NCBI RefSeq assembly: GCF_025770735.1
Contig: NZ_JAODPB010000002.1
Coordinates: 248,001-312,000 of the forward strand
Reading direction: 5' to 3'
DNA from: Shouchella tritolerans
GTDB lineage: Bacteria > Bacillota > Bacilli > Bacillales > Bacillaceae_D
Length of the DNA stretch: 64,000 nucleotides
Part shown: in pieces, positions 36,595 through 45,892 of the stretch
How positions within the stretch are numbered: the first letter of the stretch is position 1
Layout of the letters: the number at the start of each line of letters is the position of its first letter
The notes under the pieces: generated by a model
What the model saw: the letters and a program-made list of their open reading frames with translations, nothing else
What the model was told of the DNA's origin: nothing
Databases searched by the model: none
Translations under genes and position numbers: made by a program

Positions 36595-38127
36595 TTATTC
36601 GGCCAATTTGATTTCGTTTGCGTAATAGAGCTCATCAAGCCTTGGTGTGTAGTCCAAACGGTCACTCACGCCGTATCGCCCTTGAAGCTGGAATAAATAA
36701 ACAGCGCCACGATCTTCAGCTAAAATTTGTTGAACTTGTTGATATTGGGCGGCACGTTCTTCCTCATCCATATTATAGGCCGCATCTTCAAGGAGCTGTT
36801 CAATCTCAGGGTTGGTATAAGGAGCGACTCCCTCTTCTTTAAAGAAATCGAGCACGCTCGCATCAAACATGTCATTTCCCCAGCCGACAAAGACTGCTTC
36901 TTCTAACTCGCCATTAAATAACCGGTTGGCAAACTGGCTTTGTTCAATCAGTTCGATATTAGCTGTAATGCCGACATCAGCTAACATACCACCGACCACT
37001 TCCGCCATTTCCGTATAGTAATTATTGACGGACATATCGATTGTCACGCCATCTTCATAGCCAGCTTCAGCAAGAATTTCCTTTGCTCGTTCTGGGTCGT
37101 ACTCGTACGTGTCATATAAAGAAGGATCGGAGCCAAAGTTTCCCGGCGTGATGTGAGTCCGAGTTGCTGTAGCGCTGCCTTGAAGAATTTCATCGATGAT
37201 CACCTGATTGTCGATGGCCAAATCAATCGCTTCTCTTACGGCTGGGTCAGCTGTAGTTTCTCCTTCTTCATTGGATAGCCAAATTTGGATGACGCGTTGG
37301 ATCGGTTCTAATGCCATATGGGTGCCATCATTGTTGTCAATCCGCTCCATGTCAGCTGTTGGAATATTGAAGGCGATATCGACGCCGCCGGTAAGAAGCT
37401 CGGATACGCGGGTTGAGTCTTCAGGCACCACACTGAAGCGAACGGTTTCCCAATTCGGCTCTCCTTCAAAATAGCCTTCATATTTGCTTAATACGACGGC
37501 CTCATCTTGTTGCCAAGATTCAAATTGAAATGGACCTGTTCCAACCGGGGCATTGAAAAACTCATCAGCGCCTACTTCGTCAAAGTAGTCTTTTGGCAAC
37601 ATGCTTGCCGCTGGAGTGGAGAGGCGACTGAGCAATTGTGGGTCAGGCTCAGCTGTTTTAATTTGAATGGTATGGTCATCTACTATTTCCACGTTTTCAA
37701 TTTGGCTGAATGTGGCATATTGCTGGAGCGTCGTATCGTTTGCAACTCGTTCCAATGAGAATTTGACATCTTCCGCCGTAAACGGATCGCCGTTATGAAA
37801 AGTAACGTCATCACGTAATTGGAATTCCCAAGTTACATCATCTATCGTGTCCCAAGTCTCCGCCAAATCAGGAATGATTTCTCCTGCTTCATCCCGTTTT
37901 AACAACTTATTGTACACATTTACGAGTACAGCCGAAGTCGTAATGACGCTATTGTTATGAGGGTCAAACGTAGTGATGTCGGCAGGGTTGGCAATCGTTA
38001 GCTGGCCATTGCCAGACGCTGTATCGTCATTGGTCGTATCGTTCGTATCAGGATCTTCAAAGCCACAGGAAGCAAGGAGCGCCAGTGTAACAGCAGAAAT
38101 GGTTATAAAAGAAACTGGTTTTTTCAT
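36595..38127 (-). CDS. Extracellular solute-binding lipoprotein of a peptide ABC transporter (family 5)
   Basis: The 510-residue protein starts with a lipoprotein signal (ITISAVTLALLASC, lipobox cysteine near residue 22), then TFDPHNNSVITTSAVLVNVY, the SBP_bac_5 opening, and VTFHNGDPFTAEDVKFSLERV near residue 110, the family signature. It would sit on the outer face of the membrane and deliver di- or oligopeptides, or another ligand of this family such as nickel or glutathione. It is encoded at the end of an operon with two permeases and two ATPases. The ligand cannot be told from sequence. Confidence 0.93.
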   Translation of the reverse strand: MKKPVSFITISAVTLALLASCGFEDPDTNDTTNDDTASGNGQLTIANPADITTFDPHNNSVITTSAVLVNVYNKLLKRDEAGEIIPDLAETWDTIDDVTWEFQLRDDVTFHNGDPFTAEDVKFSLERVANDTTLQQYATFSQIENVEIVDDHTIQIKTAEPDPQLLSRLSTPAASMLPKDYFDEVGADEFFNAPVGTGPFQFESWQQDEAVVLSKYEGYFEGEPNWETVRFSVVPEDSTRVSELLTGGVDIAFNIPTADMERIDNNDGTHMALEPIQRVIQIWLSNEEGETTADPAVREAIDLAIDNQVIIDEILQGSATATRTHITPGNFGSDPSLYDTYEYDPERAKEILAEAGYEDGVTIDMSVNNYYTEMAEVVGGMLADVGITANIELIEQSQFANRLFNGELEEAVFVGWGNDMFDASVLDFFKEEGVAPYTNPEIEQLLEDAAYNMDEEERAAQYQQVQQILAEDRGAVYLFQLQGRYGVSDRLDYTPRLDELYYANEIKLAE

Positions 38128-38130
38128 GTT

Positions 38131-38961
38131 TTACCCTCCAATAGATTGTTTGTGCCTGTCTCTAGGATGAGAAGGTGGCACGGCTTTTAACAGTGATTTT
38201 GTATAAGTGTGCTCTGGGGATTGGAAAATGTCGTTTGTTTCTCCGATCTCGACGAGCTTGCCTTTATGCATAATCGCGACACGGTTGCTAAGCTGTTTCA
38301 CAGTCGGCAATCCATGGGCAATAAAAATATAAGAAAGCCCATATGACGTTTGCAATGACTTGAGCAACTTTAAAATTTGCGCTTGGATGGACACGTCAAG
38401 GGCAGAGACAGCCTCATCACATATGATTAGATCTGGTTTTAAGGCGATCGCTCTAGCGATGCTTAAACGTTGCCGTTGCCCACCGCTGAATTCGTGGGGA
38501 AACCGGTTTAAATGCTGCTCGCTTAAGCCAACCTCATGCAATAATTCAAGCGCTTTGTCGTTCCGGTTTTTCTTGTTTAGTTGCTTATGGAGAATGAGCG
38601 GTTCTGTGACGATTTCCTTAGCCCTCATCCTCGGGTTTAACGACGCATATGGGTCTTGGAACACTGCCTGCATACGCCTTTTAGTCGCTTTTCTTTCCAC
38701 TTTTGACTGGTTGGCAATGTTTTGTCCTAAAAAATAGATTTCCCCGCTAGTGGGTTCCAAGAGCTGCAAAATCATTTTCGCCACCGTTGATTTTCCACTA
38801 CCTGACTCGCCGACAATGCCCAATGTTTCTCCTTTAAAAACTTGGAAACTGACGTCATCCACTGCTTTAAAGGAAGATGCTTTGTTTGTTTTGCTTTTTT
38901 TCAATGGAAATGTTTTGCTCAGATGGCGTACATCAAGAAGCAATTCACTCGTCGGTTCCAT
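38131..38961 (-). CDS. Peptide ABC transporter ATP-binding protein (OppF/DppF type)
   Basis: The 276-residue ATPase has Walker [17 protein letters not shown], the ABC signature FSGGQRQRLSIARAI and Walker B DLIICDEAVSALDVS, with the C-terminal oligopeptide-transporter extension (FQSPEHTYTKSLLKAVP). The ATG at 38961 is chosen since AGGAAAGGTGG precedes it; an earlier ATG at 39003 is possible. It forms the NBD pair with the next ATPase. Confidence 0.93.
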   Translation of the reverse strand: MEPTSELLLDVRHLSKTFPLKKSKTNKASSFKAVDDVSFQVFKGETLGIVGESGSGKSTVAKMILQLLEPTSGEIYFLGQNIANQSKVERKATKRRMQAVFQDPYASLNPRMRAKEIVTEPLILHKQLNKKNRNDKALELLHEVGLSEQHLNRFPHEFSGGQRQRLSIARAIALKPDLIICDEAVSALDVSIQAQILKLLKSLQTSYGLSYIFIAHGLPTVKQLSNRVAIMHKGKLVEIGETNDIFQSPEHTYTKSLLKAVPPSHPRDRHKQSIGG

Positions 38962-39064
38962 CTTTTTTTCCACCTTTCCTGGATACATGCAGCGTCCATT
39001 CATAATAATTGTTGGCTATCCATTAGCTAAGCCTGAGGGATTGCCGAGAATGACACTAAGCAAA

Positions 39065-39868
39065 CTAAAAGCTTGCGTCCAATGTCGGCATTGCCTTTAA
39101 CAGGCCAATTGTATAAGGGTGTTGCGGTTTGTCAAATAAGTCGAAGACAGTCGCTTCTTCGACAATTTTGCCGGCATGCATCACAAGAACCCGGTCAGCG
39201 ATATCAGCGACTACACTTAAATCATGGGTAATAAATACGATTCCAGTCCCGTTTTGTTTGTTTAACCGTTTCATAAGCGCTAAAATTTGCGCTTGCGTCG
39301 TGACATCGAGTGCTGTTGTCGGTTCATCCGCAATTAACAATTTTGGTTGACAGGCGATGGCGATGGCGATCATCACCCGTTGCCGCATGCCTCCAGACAA
39401 TTGGTGTGGAAAGCGTTTTGCCGTTTCTTCAGGGGTTGGAATGTCGACTTGTTCCAGCAAATCAATCACTTTTTTAGCAATAGCGGATTTACTCCAGCTA
39501 CGGTTATGGATTTTAAGTACTTCGGCAATTTGCGTCTGAATGCGTAACATTGGATTTAAAGACGACATCGGCTCTTGGAAAATCATCGACATTTCTTTGC
39601 CACGCAATCGTCTACGTTCAGTTGCTGACATAGTCAGTAACTCTTGCCCTTCATAAAGGATAGAGCCGCGAATGGTAGCGTTTCTATTTAACAGACCCAT
39701 GATCGAAAGAGACGTCACACTTTTTCCGCTACCTGATTCGCCGACAATGGCTACAATTTCACCAGGATAAACATGAAATGAAATGCCATTGACAACCGGT
39801 TTTGAGTCGCTGCCAGAAGCAAACGCTGTTACAAGCTCATTTACACTAAGCAAAGGTCTATTTGTCAT
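39065..39868 (-). CDS. Peptide ABC transporter ATP-binding protein (OppD/DppD type)
   Basis: The 267-residue ATPase has Walker [17 protein letters not shown], the signature [16 protein letters not shown], Walker [15 protein letters not shown] and the family end [17 protein letters not shown]. OppD-type domains often carry a C-terminal iron-sulfur motif; this one ends shortly after the oligo-HPY segment and shows no cysteine cluster. Its ATG overlaps the permease stop by 11 bases. Confidence 0.93.
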   Translation of the reverse strand: MTNRPLLSVNELVTAFASGSDSKPVVNGISFHVYPGEIVAIVGESGSGKSVTSLSIMGLLNRNATIRGSILYEGQELLTMSATERRRLRGKEMSMIFQEPMSSLNPMLRIQTQIAEVLKIHNRSWSKSAIAKKVIDLLEQVDIPTPEETAKRFPHQLSGGMRQRVMIAIAIACQPKLLIADEPTTALDVTTQAQILALMKRLNKQNGTGIVFITHDLSVVADIADRVLVMHAGKIVEEATVFDLFDKPQHPYTIGLLKAMPTLDASF

Positions 39869-40754
39869 CCTTTATGCCTCCTCGTGTGAAGCGTGGGTCC
39901 AATAAGTCCCGTAACCAATCCCCTAAAAAGGTAAAGGAAAGAACCGTGACTGTAATGGCTATACCAGGAAATGTCGCAACCCACCAGCTTGTGGCTAGAT
40001 AGTTGCGCCCGTCGTTTAGCATTCCTCCCCAAGTGATGTCAGGGGGCTGAACGCCAAAGCCAAGAAAACTAAGAGAGGACTCTGTTAAAATCGCTGTGCC
40101 AATACCAATGGTGGCAATCACAATAAAGGAAGACAAAACGTTTGGCAGAATATGTTTCCGAACAATATAAGTACGGCTTGCTCCAAGCGTGTTGGCAGAC
40201 TGGACAAATTCCCTTTCCTTTACACTAAGCACTTCACCGCGGACAACGCGAGTATACTGAACCCAACTTGTCAGTCCAATGATCAGAATCAGTGTGGCAA
40301 TCGACGGTTCAAGCATCACCATTGCCACAAGGACAAGCAACAACGTTGGAATGGCAAGCATAGCATCAACAAAGCGCATGATGAGTGCATCGAGCCAACC
40401 GCCTAAATAGCCGGAAGCAAGGCCGAATGTCAGACCAATGAAACCAGCAATTACAACAGAGACGATGCCGACAAAAAGGGAAACACGCCCTCCGTAAATA
40501 AGACGGCTGAGCACATCTCGCCCTAGATGGTCGGTGCCGAGCCAGTGCAAGCTGGAGCCATTTTCCATCCACGCTGGCGGGATTAGGCGTTGAGTCGCAT
40601 CAATTTGAAAAGGATCGTGGGGAACAATCCATGGCGCGAAAACAGCAAGCACGGCAATTAGGAAAACGATGACCAACCCTGCCAAGCCTAAAGGAGAGAG
40701 GTGGGCAAAAAAACGGGCTCGATTCGCTTTCTTTTGTTTAGAAGTAGCCTCCAT
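39858..40754 (-). CDS. Peptide ABC transporter permease (OppC/DppC type)
   Basis: This 298-residue membrane protein has six predicted spans and the binding-protein-dependent permease loop REFVQSANTLGASRTYIVRKHILPN near residue 195. The periplasmic segment before span 2 has LGTDHLGRDVLSRLIYG, characteristic of DppC/OppC. The ATG at 40754 follows TAGGAGAATC; an upstream ATG overlapping the OppB gene is less likely. Confidence 0.93.
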   Translation of the reverse strand: MEATSKQKKANRARFFAHLSPLGLAGLVIVFLIAVLAVFAPWIVPHDPFQIDATQRLIPPAWMENGSSLHWLGTDHLGRDVLSRLIYGGRVSLFVGIVSVVIAGFIGLTFGLASGYLGGWLDALIMRFVDAMLAIPTLLLVLVAMVMLEPSIATLILIIGLTSWVQYTRVVRGEVLSVKEREFVQSANTLGASRTYIVRKHILPNVLSSFIVIATIGIGTAILTESSLSFLGFGVQPPDITWGGMLNDGRNYLATSWWVATFPGIAITVTVLSFTFLGDWLRDLLDPRFTRGGIKDDK

Positions 40755-40770
40755 GAACGATTCTCCTAGC

Positions 40771-41685
40771 CTAGTTGTATTTAATGCGTGGGTCAAGCAC
40801 GCGATAAAGCAAATCGGTCAATAAATTCACAACAATCGTAATGAGCGCAATGACAAATACAATCGCTTGAATAACCGCCATATCGCTTGCTCCCATTGAG
40901 GAGAGCAACAAGCGGCCTACCCCCGGCCATGAAAAGACTGTTTCGACAACAATCGCACCGCCAATCAACTGTGGAAATTGTAGACCGATGATCGTTATAA
41001 CCGGAATTAACGCATTTAAAAACACATGTTTAAAAATGACAATGCTTTCTTTTTGGCCTTTACTCCTCGCTGTTTGGACATATTCTTGGTCGATCACTTC
41101 CAAAATACTAGCCCGTGTGAGCCGCGTCATTTCCGCTGCTAGGGCGATGCCAAGCGTAAAGGCTGGCAAAACAAAATGAAGCGGTGTCGCTGCGCCTGAA
41201 ACAGGAAATATGGGAATAGCGACTGCAAGAAAGAGAATAAGCATAATCCCAATCCAAAAGTTTGGCATGGCCTTGCCGACAATCGACAATCCTGAAATAA
41301 GCACATCGACAAACGTATTCCGCTTAATGGCAGCATAAATGCCAAGGGGGATGGAAATCGCAATCGCGATCATCATCGCTACAATGGATAGAGCTAACGT
41401 TGCCCATAAGCGGCTGAACACAAGATCAATTGCGGGCTGCTGGTATTGCAGGGACATCCCAAAATCGCCACGGAGGAGGTCACTTAAAAAATGCAGATAT
41501 TGTATGAAAAAAGGTTCATTTAAACCTAATGCTTCACGCAACACTTCACGGTCCGCGGCAGTCGCATTTTCAGGAAGCATCACGGAAACAGGATCACCAG
41601 CAACATAAACAAGGAAAAAAATGATCAATGTTAAGATGAGCAAGCTCGGTATGACTTGTACGACAACTTTTTTCAAAAATCCCAA
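40771..41685 (-). CDS. Peptide ABC transporter permease (OppB/DppB type)
   Basis: The 304-residue protein has six spans; it opens with a hydrophobic SLLILTLIIFFLVYVAGDPV and has the loop DQEYVQTARSKGQKESIVIFKHVF near residue 190 and a C-terminal RVLDPRIKYN typical of DppB/OppB. It starts 16 bases after the TetR-family gene and precedes OppC, so regulator and transporter look like one transcription unit. Confidence 0.93.
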   Translation of the reverse strand: MGFLKKVVVQVIPSLLILTLIIFFLVYVAGDPVSVMLPENATAADREVLREALGLNEPFFIQYLHFLSDLLRGDFGMSLQYQQPAIDLVFSRLWATLALSIVAMMIAIAISIPLGIYAAIKRNTFVDVLISGLSIVGKAMPNFWIGIMLILFLAVAIPIFPVSGAATPLHFVLPAFTLGIALAAEMTRLTRASILEVIDQEYVQTARSKGQKESIVIFKHVFLNALIPVITIIGLQFPQLIGGAIVVETVFSWPGVGRLLLSSMGASDMAVIQAIVFVIALITIVVNLLTDLLYRVLDPRIKYN

Positions 41686-41701
41686 AAAAGGTCACCTCCA
41701 C

Positions 41702-42313
41702 TCACTTTGTTTTGCCGAGTAGCCCAAAAAATTCAAAAGAAACGATTTCAACTGCCAACGATTCAGCTGCGATATTGTCTAAATGGGGTGATTCCGAAAA
41801 TAGCCAACGCTCAAGGGTCCCAAGCACCAAGCTAACAAGCATAGCAGCAAGTCTTTTGCTCGAACCATCATTCGGCAACATCTCCAGTTCTTGGGCCCGT
41901 TTTATATTGCGTTCGAACGCTTCTTCGATGGCGATGAGCGTATGAGAGATATGCTGACAAATCTTTTCTTCTGCATCTTGCCCTGTTTTAAACAACAACC
42001 GCATATAATCTGGATTTGTTTGCGCAAAAGAGAAGAGGTCGGTCATTAATCGCCGCGAAGATTCGACCATATCATCGACATCTCCTTCTGTTTGGCGGTA
42101 TCCAGAGCGGATGACATTCAAGAGTGCCTGTTCGCCTTCTTGCAAAATGCATAGGACAATTTCCTCTTTGTTTTTAAAGTGCCAGTAGAAAGTACCTTGG
42201 GCAACGCCGACTTGTTTGACAATGTCGGATACTTTCGTTTTGTGGTAGCCTTCTTTGGCGAAAAGCGCTAAGGCAGCCTCCATTAAATGGCGCCTGTTAT
42301 CAAGTGTGCTCAT
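41702..42313 (-). CDS. TetR/AcrR family regulator of the peptide ABC operon
   Basis: The N-terminal helix-turn-helix (AALALFAKEGYHKTKVSDIV then GVAQGTFYWHFKNKEEIV) is a clear TetR domain. The C-terminal ligand domain (about residues 75-195) resembles TetR_C regulators of the YerO/BetI-like group. The ATG at 42313 follows AAAAGGGGATG; the longer frame to 42352 lacks a site. It is the first gene of the operon, so probably autoregulates the transporter. A likely operator lies 22-43 bases upstream. Confidence 0.9.
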   Translation of the reverse strand: MSTLDNRRHLMEAALALFAKEGYHKTKVSDIVKQVGVAQGTFYWHFKNKEEIVLCILQEGEQALLNVIRSGYRQTEGDVDDMVESSRRLMTDLFSFAQTNPDYMRLLFKTGQDAEEKICQHISHTLIAIEEAFERNIKRAQELEMLPNDGSSKRLAAMLVSLVLGTLERWLFSESPHLDNIAAESLAVEIVSFEFFGLLGKTK

Positions 42314-42334
42314 AAACATCCCCTTTTTATTACT

Positions 42335-42356
42335 GATTGATGCGTCAGTCAATTAT
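42335..42356. promoter_or_regulatory. Candidate TetR operator
   Basis: TGATTGATGCGTCAGTCA is an 18-base imperfect palindrome (7 of 9 positions symmetric) directly upstream of the tetR ribosome site on the minus strand, the usual place for autoregulation. Confidence 0.5.
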
Positions 42357-42757
42357 CTGATAAACCTAATATATTTACTCGGGTTTGAGAAGTCAAGCAC
42401 TTTGTTTATGAGGAAAGTTAGAGTGGTTGAGAAGCGGATGACTGTTAGACGGCTTAAAATAAAAATGGACAGGTTAAAATGATCTTGTCTTCAAGAAAAT
42501 CTACTTCGAGATCGAATGTATCCACACAAAAGAAAAAATAGAGACTATCTATTGATTTTTAAGAAAAATCACTTTACAATGAATAGAAAATGAAGGGAGG
42601 AGTTGAAAGGGAAAGCAATTTACGATTTAAATTAAAGCAATGTTGCCTTTCTTGCTGGCTCAATCTGCCCTTATTTAAAAAGTTTATTGAGGTGATGGTT
42701 ATTATTTAGGGCTGAATGCGTTTTCGGGGGTGCGTTCTACTTGTTTTTTGCCTGTTT

Positions 42758-42773
42758 ACGCAAACGTTTGCAT
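42758..42773 (+). promoter_or_regulatory. cre site (CcpA operator) at the amylase gene
   Basis: ACGCAAACGTTTGCAT contains the palindrome GCAAACGTTTGC and fits the catabolite-responsive element consensus. It lies 27 bases before the start codon, in or just after the promoter, so CcpA should repress the amylase when glucose is present. Confidence 0.8.
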
Positions 42774-42799
42774 TAAAATGATAAGGAGAGGATAGAATC

Positions 42800-45670
42800 G
42801 TGGTTGATATAAGCAAATTCAGCACTTTTTTAGCGTTTATATTTATGATAACGTTTTCATTTTTGTTGTCTCCTCCCTCTATGAATGACGCATATGCTTC
42901 GCAAAACATCGATCAGAAACCATTTTCATGGGATAACGCAACGGTTTATTTTGCGATAACTGACCGCTTTAACGACGGAAATCCATCCAACAACGATTCA
43001 TATGGCCGGCCGCAAGAAGACGCATGGGGTCAAAACATCGGAACGTTTCATGGCGGGGATCTCCAAGGGTTAACCGATAAGCTCAATGAGGGTTATTTTA
43101 CAGAGTTAGGGATCAACACGATTTGGATCTCGGCTCCTTACGAACAGATTCACGGCTGGGTCGGCGGTGGCCCAGATGGCGATTTTGCCCATTATGCGTA
43201 CCATGGTTACTATGCGTTGGACTATACAACAGTCGACCAAAATATGGGGACAGTCGAGGAAATGCGCGAGTTCGTCAACACGGCTCACGAACAAGGAATT
43301 CGCGTTGTCTTAGATGTAGTGATGAACCATCCAGGCTACAACACCATTAAAGATATGAATCAATATGGATTCGGGAATCCAGGCGTATCGGAGGATTGGG
43401 TGCCAGGTGAAGGGCAAACTTGGCACGATGTCCACGACCATATTCATTATGAGGATGCATCGGCGTGGAGCACATGGTGGGGGCCTTGGATCCGCGCAGG
43501 AATTGGCGGGTATGAATCGTGTGGAAACAGTGAGATTACAATGTGCTTAGCCGGTTTGCCCGACTTTCGGACGGAGTTAACACATCGTGTCGGCTTGCCT
43601 CCCTTGTTAGAGACGAAGTGGAACCAAGAGCGACAAGAGGGCTATGAGGACTGGATCGTTCCAGCTGCGAGCGATTTACGCCGTGATCTAGACGTGGCTC
43701 CGGCTGATTATATTGTGCAATGGCTTGCGGCTTGGGTTGAAGAATTTGGAATTGATGGCTTCCGTATCGACACGGCCAAACACGTGGAGTTGTTCCGTTG
43801 GCAGCAGTTAAAGGATGCAGCGAATGAAGCCCTGTGGGCATGGCGTGTAGAAAATCCAGATGCACCAGGAGCGAGCTGGACGGATGACTTTTGGATGGTA
43901 GGCGAAGTTTGGGGCCATGGTGTCGGGCGGAGCGAATACTTTGATCATGGATTCGATTCGATCATTAATTTTACGTTCCAAGGGGAACATGGGAACGGCC
44001 CGGCTTACCGATTGGACACAATGGAAGACACTTTTTCCCGCTACGCGAATCAGATCAATACAGACGCGTCTTTCAATGTGTTAAGCTACCTTTCTCAGCA
44101 TGACACGTACTTATATCCACGGGAGCGCCTGGTCGATGGCGGAACATATTTACTGTTACTCCCTGGCGGGGTCAAATTGTTTTATGGCGATGAGACAGCG
44201 CGGCCATTTGGGCCAACTGGATCTGATCCCCAGCAAGGCACTCGTTCAGCGATGAACTGGGATTCTATAAATAAGGACGTATTAAGCCATTGGCAAAAGT
44301 TGGGGCAATTTCGGAATAACCATTTAGCGATAGGGGCAGGAGCGCACAAGCAAATTGGCACAAATCCGTATACATTTAGCCGCACCTATGTGGAGGATGG
44401 CGTCGATGATCGTGTTGTCGTGGCGGTCGGTGCAACGGGAGAAACGACGATTGATGTTTCCTCTGTCTTTTCCGACGGGCAGACAGTCCGTGACTTCTAC
44501 ACGGGAGACAGCACAGTTGTTGAGAATGGGAAAGCGACATTTGCAGCCCATCAAAATGGCGTAATTTTAGTGGAAACAGAAGACGAGACGCTTCCTTCCG
44601 TATCTGCTTCTCCTCAAGGTGGGGAGTTTTCTAGTGAAGAACTTGAAATCACACTCAGTGTGCTGCAAGCGATGTCGGCTGCATATACGATTGACGGTTC
44701 TGATCCGAAAGAGAATGGAACAGCCTTTGCCGATGGGGATGTGTTGACAATTGGCAGCGACTTGGCTATTGATGAATCGCTGACATTACGGCTTTTTGCA
44801 GGAAATGAAGCAGGTGAAGCGGAAGCGGAATATACCTTTACGAAGGTACCGCCCTATCCGCAAGTTTTTGCTGATCCGCCTGGCGGTTCCTTTTCCGGTG
44901 ATTCGTTAGAGGTGACGCTTCACGTGCAAAACGTAGGAGAAGGGACATACTCGATTAATGGCGCTGCCGAACAATCCTTTATTGATGGCGATGCCATTAC
45001 AATTGGAGAAGGGGTGGAAGCCGGAGAAGAAGTAACGCTTCAGCTCAAGGCGGAGAATGAATTCGGATCTACTGAAGAAATGTACACGTTTGCTAAATCG
45101 CCAGGGCTAACCGTTTACTTCAAAAAGCCTGGCACATGGGGGACACCGCACATTTACTATTACGATGCAGATCCTAAAGTGGAAGAACCATCATGGGATT
45201 CGGCGCCAGAAATGGAGCTTTTCGAGAATGGCTGGTATATGTACACAATCGAAGGAGCAGAAAGGGCACGCGTGTTATTTAAAGATGATGGCGCTAATCA
45301 ATGGCCAGGACCTGGAGAGGATGGGTTTTATCGAGAACAAGACGGTTGGTTTGATGGGGAGTGGCATCCCGAAAAACCTGTCCCAGCAAATGACATTACG
45401 ATTTATTATAAGACTGGCTGGACCGATCCACACATTCATTATTCTCTCAACCAAGAAGCTTGGACCACTTTACCAGGGGTTCCCCTAAACTCGTCGGAGT
45501 ATGAAGGGTATGGGAAAATAACAATTGAAGCAGAAGAGGAAAGCGAGCTCAGGGCGGCTTTTCATAATGGACATGGACAATGGGACAACAATCACGGAAG
45601 AGACTATGTCTTCCATTCAGGAGTAAATACATTAGCAGATGGAGTGGTAGTAAGGGGCACACCTAAGTAA
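42800..45670 (+). CDS. Secreted multidomain alpha-amylase (GH13) with starch-binding domains
   Basis: This 956-residue enzyme has a signal peptide (residues about 1-34, ending near AYASQ). The GH13 barrel shows DVVMNHPGYN, IDGFRIDTAKHVE with the nucleophile aspartate near residue 322, GEVWGHG with the acid/base glutamate near 369, and LSYLSQHDTY near 434. After an all-beta C domain there are two chitobiase-like beta domains (SASPQGGEFSS near 600; ADPPGGSFSGD near 690), then a CBM26-like module (VYFKKPGTWGTPHIYYYD near 772) and a CBM25-like module (ITIYYKTGWTDPHIHY near 872). The build resembles the maltohexaose-forming amylase of B. halodurans, so it may release maltohexaose. The start is GTG after AGGAGAGG, and a cre site lies upstream. 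Confidence 0.94.
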   Translation: MVDISKFSTFLAFIFMITFSFLLSPPSMNDAYASQNIDQKPFSWDNATVYFAITDRFNDGNPSNNDSYGRPQEDAWGQNIGTFHGGDLQGLTDKLNEGYFTELGINTIWISAPYEQIHGWVGGGPDGDFAHYAYHGYYALDYTTVDQNMGTVEEMREFVNTAHEQGIRVVLDVVMNHPGYNTIKDMNQYGFGNPGVSEDWVPGEGQTWHDVHDHIHYEDASAWSTWWGPWIRAGIGGYESCGNSEITMCLAGLPDFRTELTHRVGLPPLLETKWNQERQEGYEDWIVPAASDLRRDLDVAPADYIVQWLAAWVEEFGIDGFRIDTAKHVELFRWQQLKDAANEALWAWRVENPDAPGASWTDDFWMVGEVWGHGVGRSEYFDHGFDSIINFTFQGEHGNGPAYRLDTMEDTFSRYANQINTDASFNVLSYLSQHDTYLYPRERLVDGGTYLLLLPGGVKLFYGDETARPFGPTGSDPQQGTRSAMNWDSINKDVLSHWQKLGQFRNNHLAIGAGAHKQIGTNPYTFSRTYVEDGVDDRVVVAVGATGETTIDVSSVFSDGQTVRDFYTGDSTVVENGKATFAAHQNGVILVETEDETLPSVSASPQGGEFSSEELEITLSVLQAMSAAYTIDGSDPKENGTAFADGDVLTIGSDLAIDESLTLRLFAGNEAGEAEAEYTFTKVPPYPQVFADPPGGSFSGDSLEVTLHVQNVGEGTYSINGAAEQSFIDGDAITIGEGVEAGEEVTLQLKAENEFGSTEEMYTFAKSPGLTVYFKKPGTWGTPHIYYYDADPKVEEPSWDSAPEMELFENGWYMYTIEGAERARVLFKDDGANQWPGPGEDGFYREQDGWFDGEWHPEKPVPANDITIYYKTGWTDPHIHYSLNQEAWTTLPGVPLNSSEYEGYGKITIEAEEESELRAAFHNGHGQWDNNHGRDYVFHSGVNTLADGVVVRGTPK

Positions 45671-45892
45671 GGGATCGTTTGGAGCCTTCTACGGCACAGG
45701 TATAGTGGTTAGCGAAAGAACGCTGGCAAAAGAAGTGGAGGCGACGCCAAAGGGTCGGTATCGGAAAGTAGCTCAATTTTTGTGTAGGTCAAGGCTGTTT
45801 GTTGAGTAACGGCGATGATAAAATCAGCCTTGACCTTAACGTAACGTCAAACATTATACTCACCCTTAGAAAAACGAAAAGGGTGAGCAACA
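45671..45892 (+). promoter_or_regulatory. Leader/operator region of the L11 paralogue
   Basis: GTCAAGGCTG (45788-45797) and CAGCCTTGAC (45825-45834) form a perfect ten-base inverted repeat 27 bases apart. Then CTCACCCTT (45859-45867) pairs perfectly with AAGGGTGAG (45879-45887), the ribosome site of the L11 paralogue. TTGACC (45830-45835) with TATACT (45855-45860, 19-base spacing) is one promoter candidate, TTGGAG/TATAGT near 45679-45706 another. With the upstream promoter the second hairpin would hide the ribosome site; with the downstream promoter the first repeat would be an operator. Confidence 0.55.

Larger units (their letters stand above)
42314..42799. other. Intergenic region between the TetR operon and the amylase gene
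   Basis: Apart from the candidate TetR operator and the cre site, I see only AT-rich sequence and a lone GGGAGGAG at 42597, which would start a ten-codon ORF and is probably chance. Confidence 0.5.

Noticed and set aside
42255-42482. 75-codon plus-strand ORF opposite the tetR start
   Set aside because: It is antisense to the regulator start and crosses its operator; no ribosome site.
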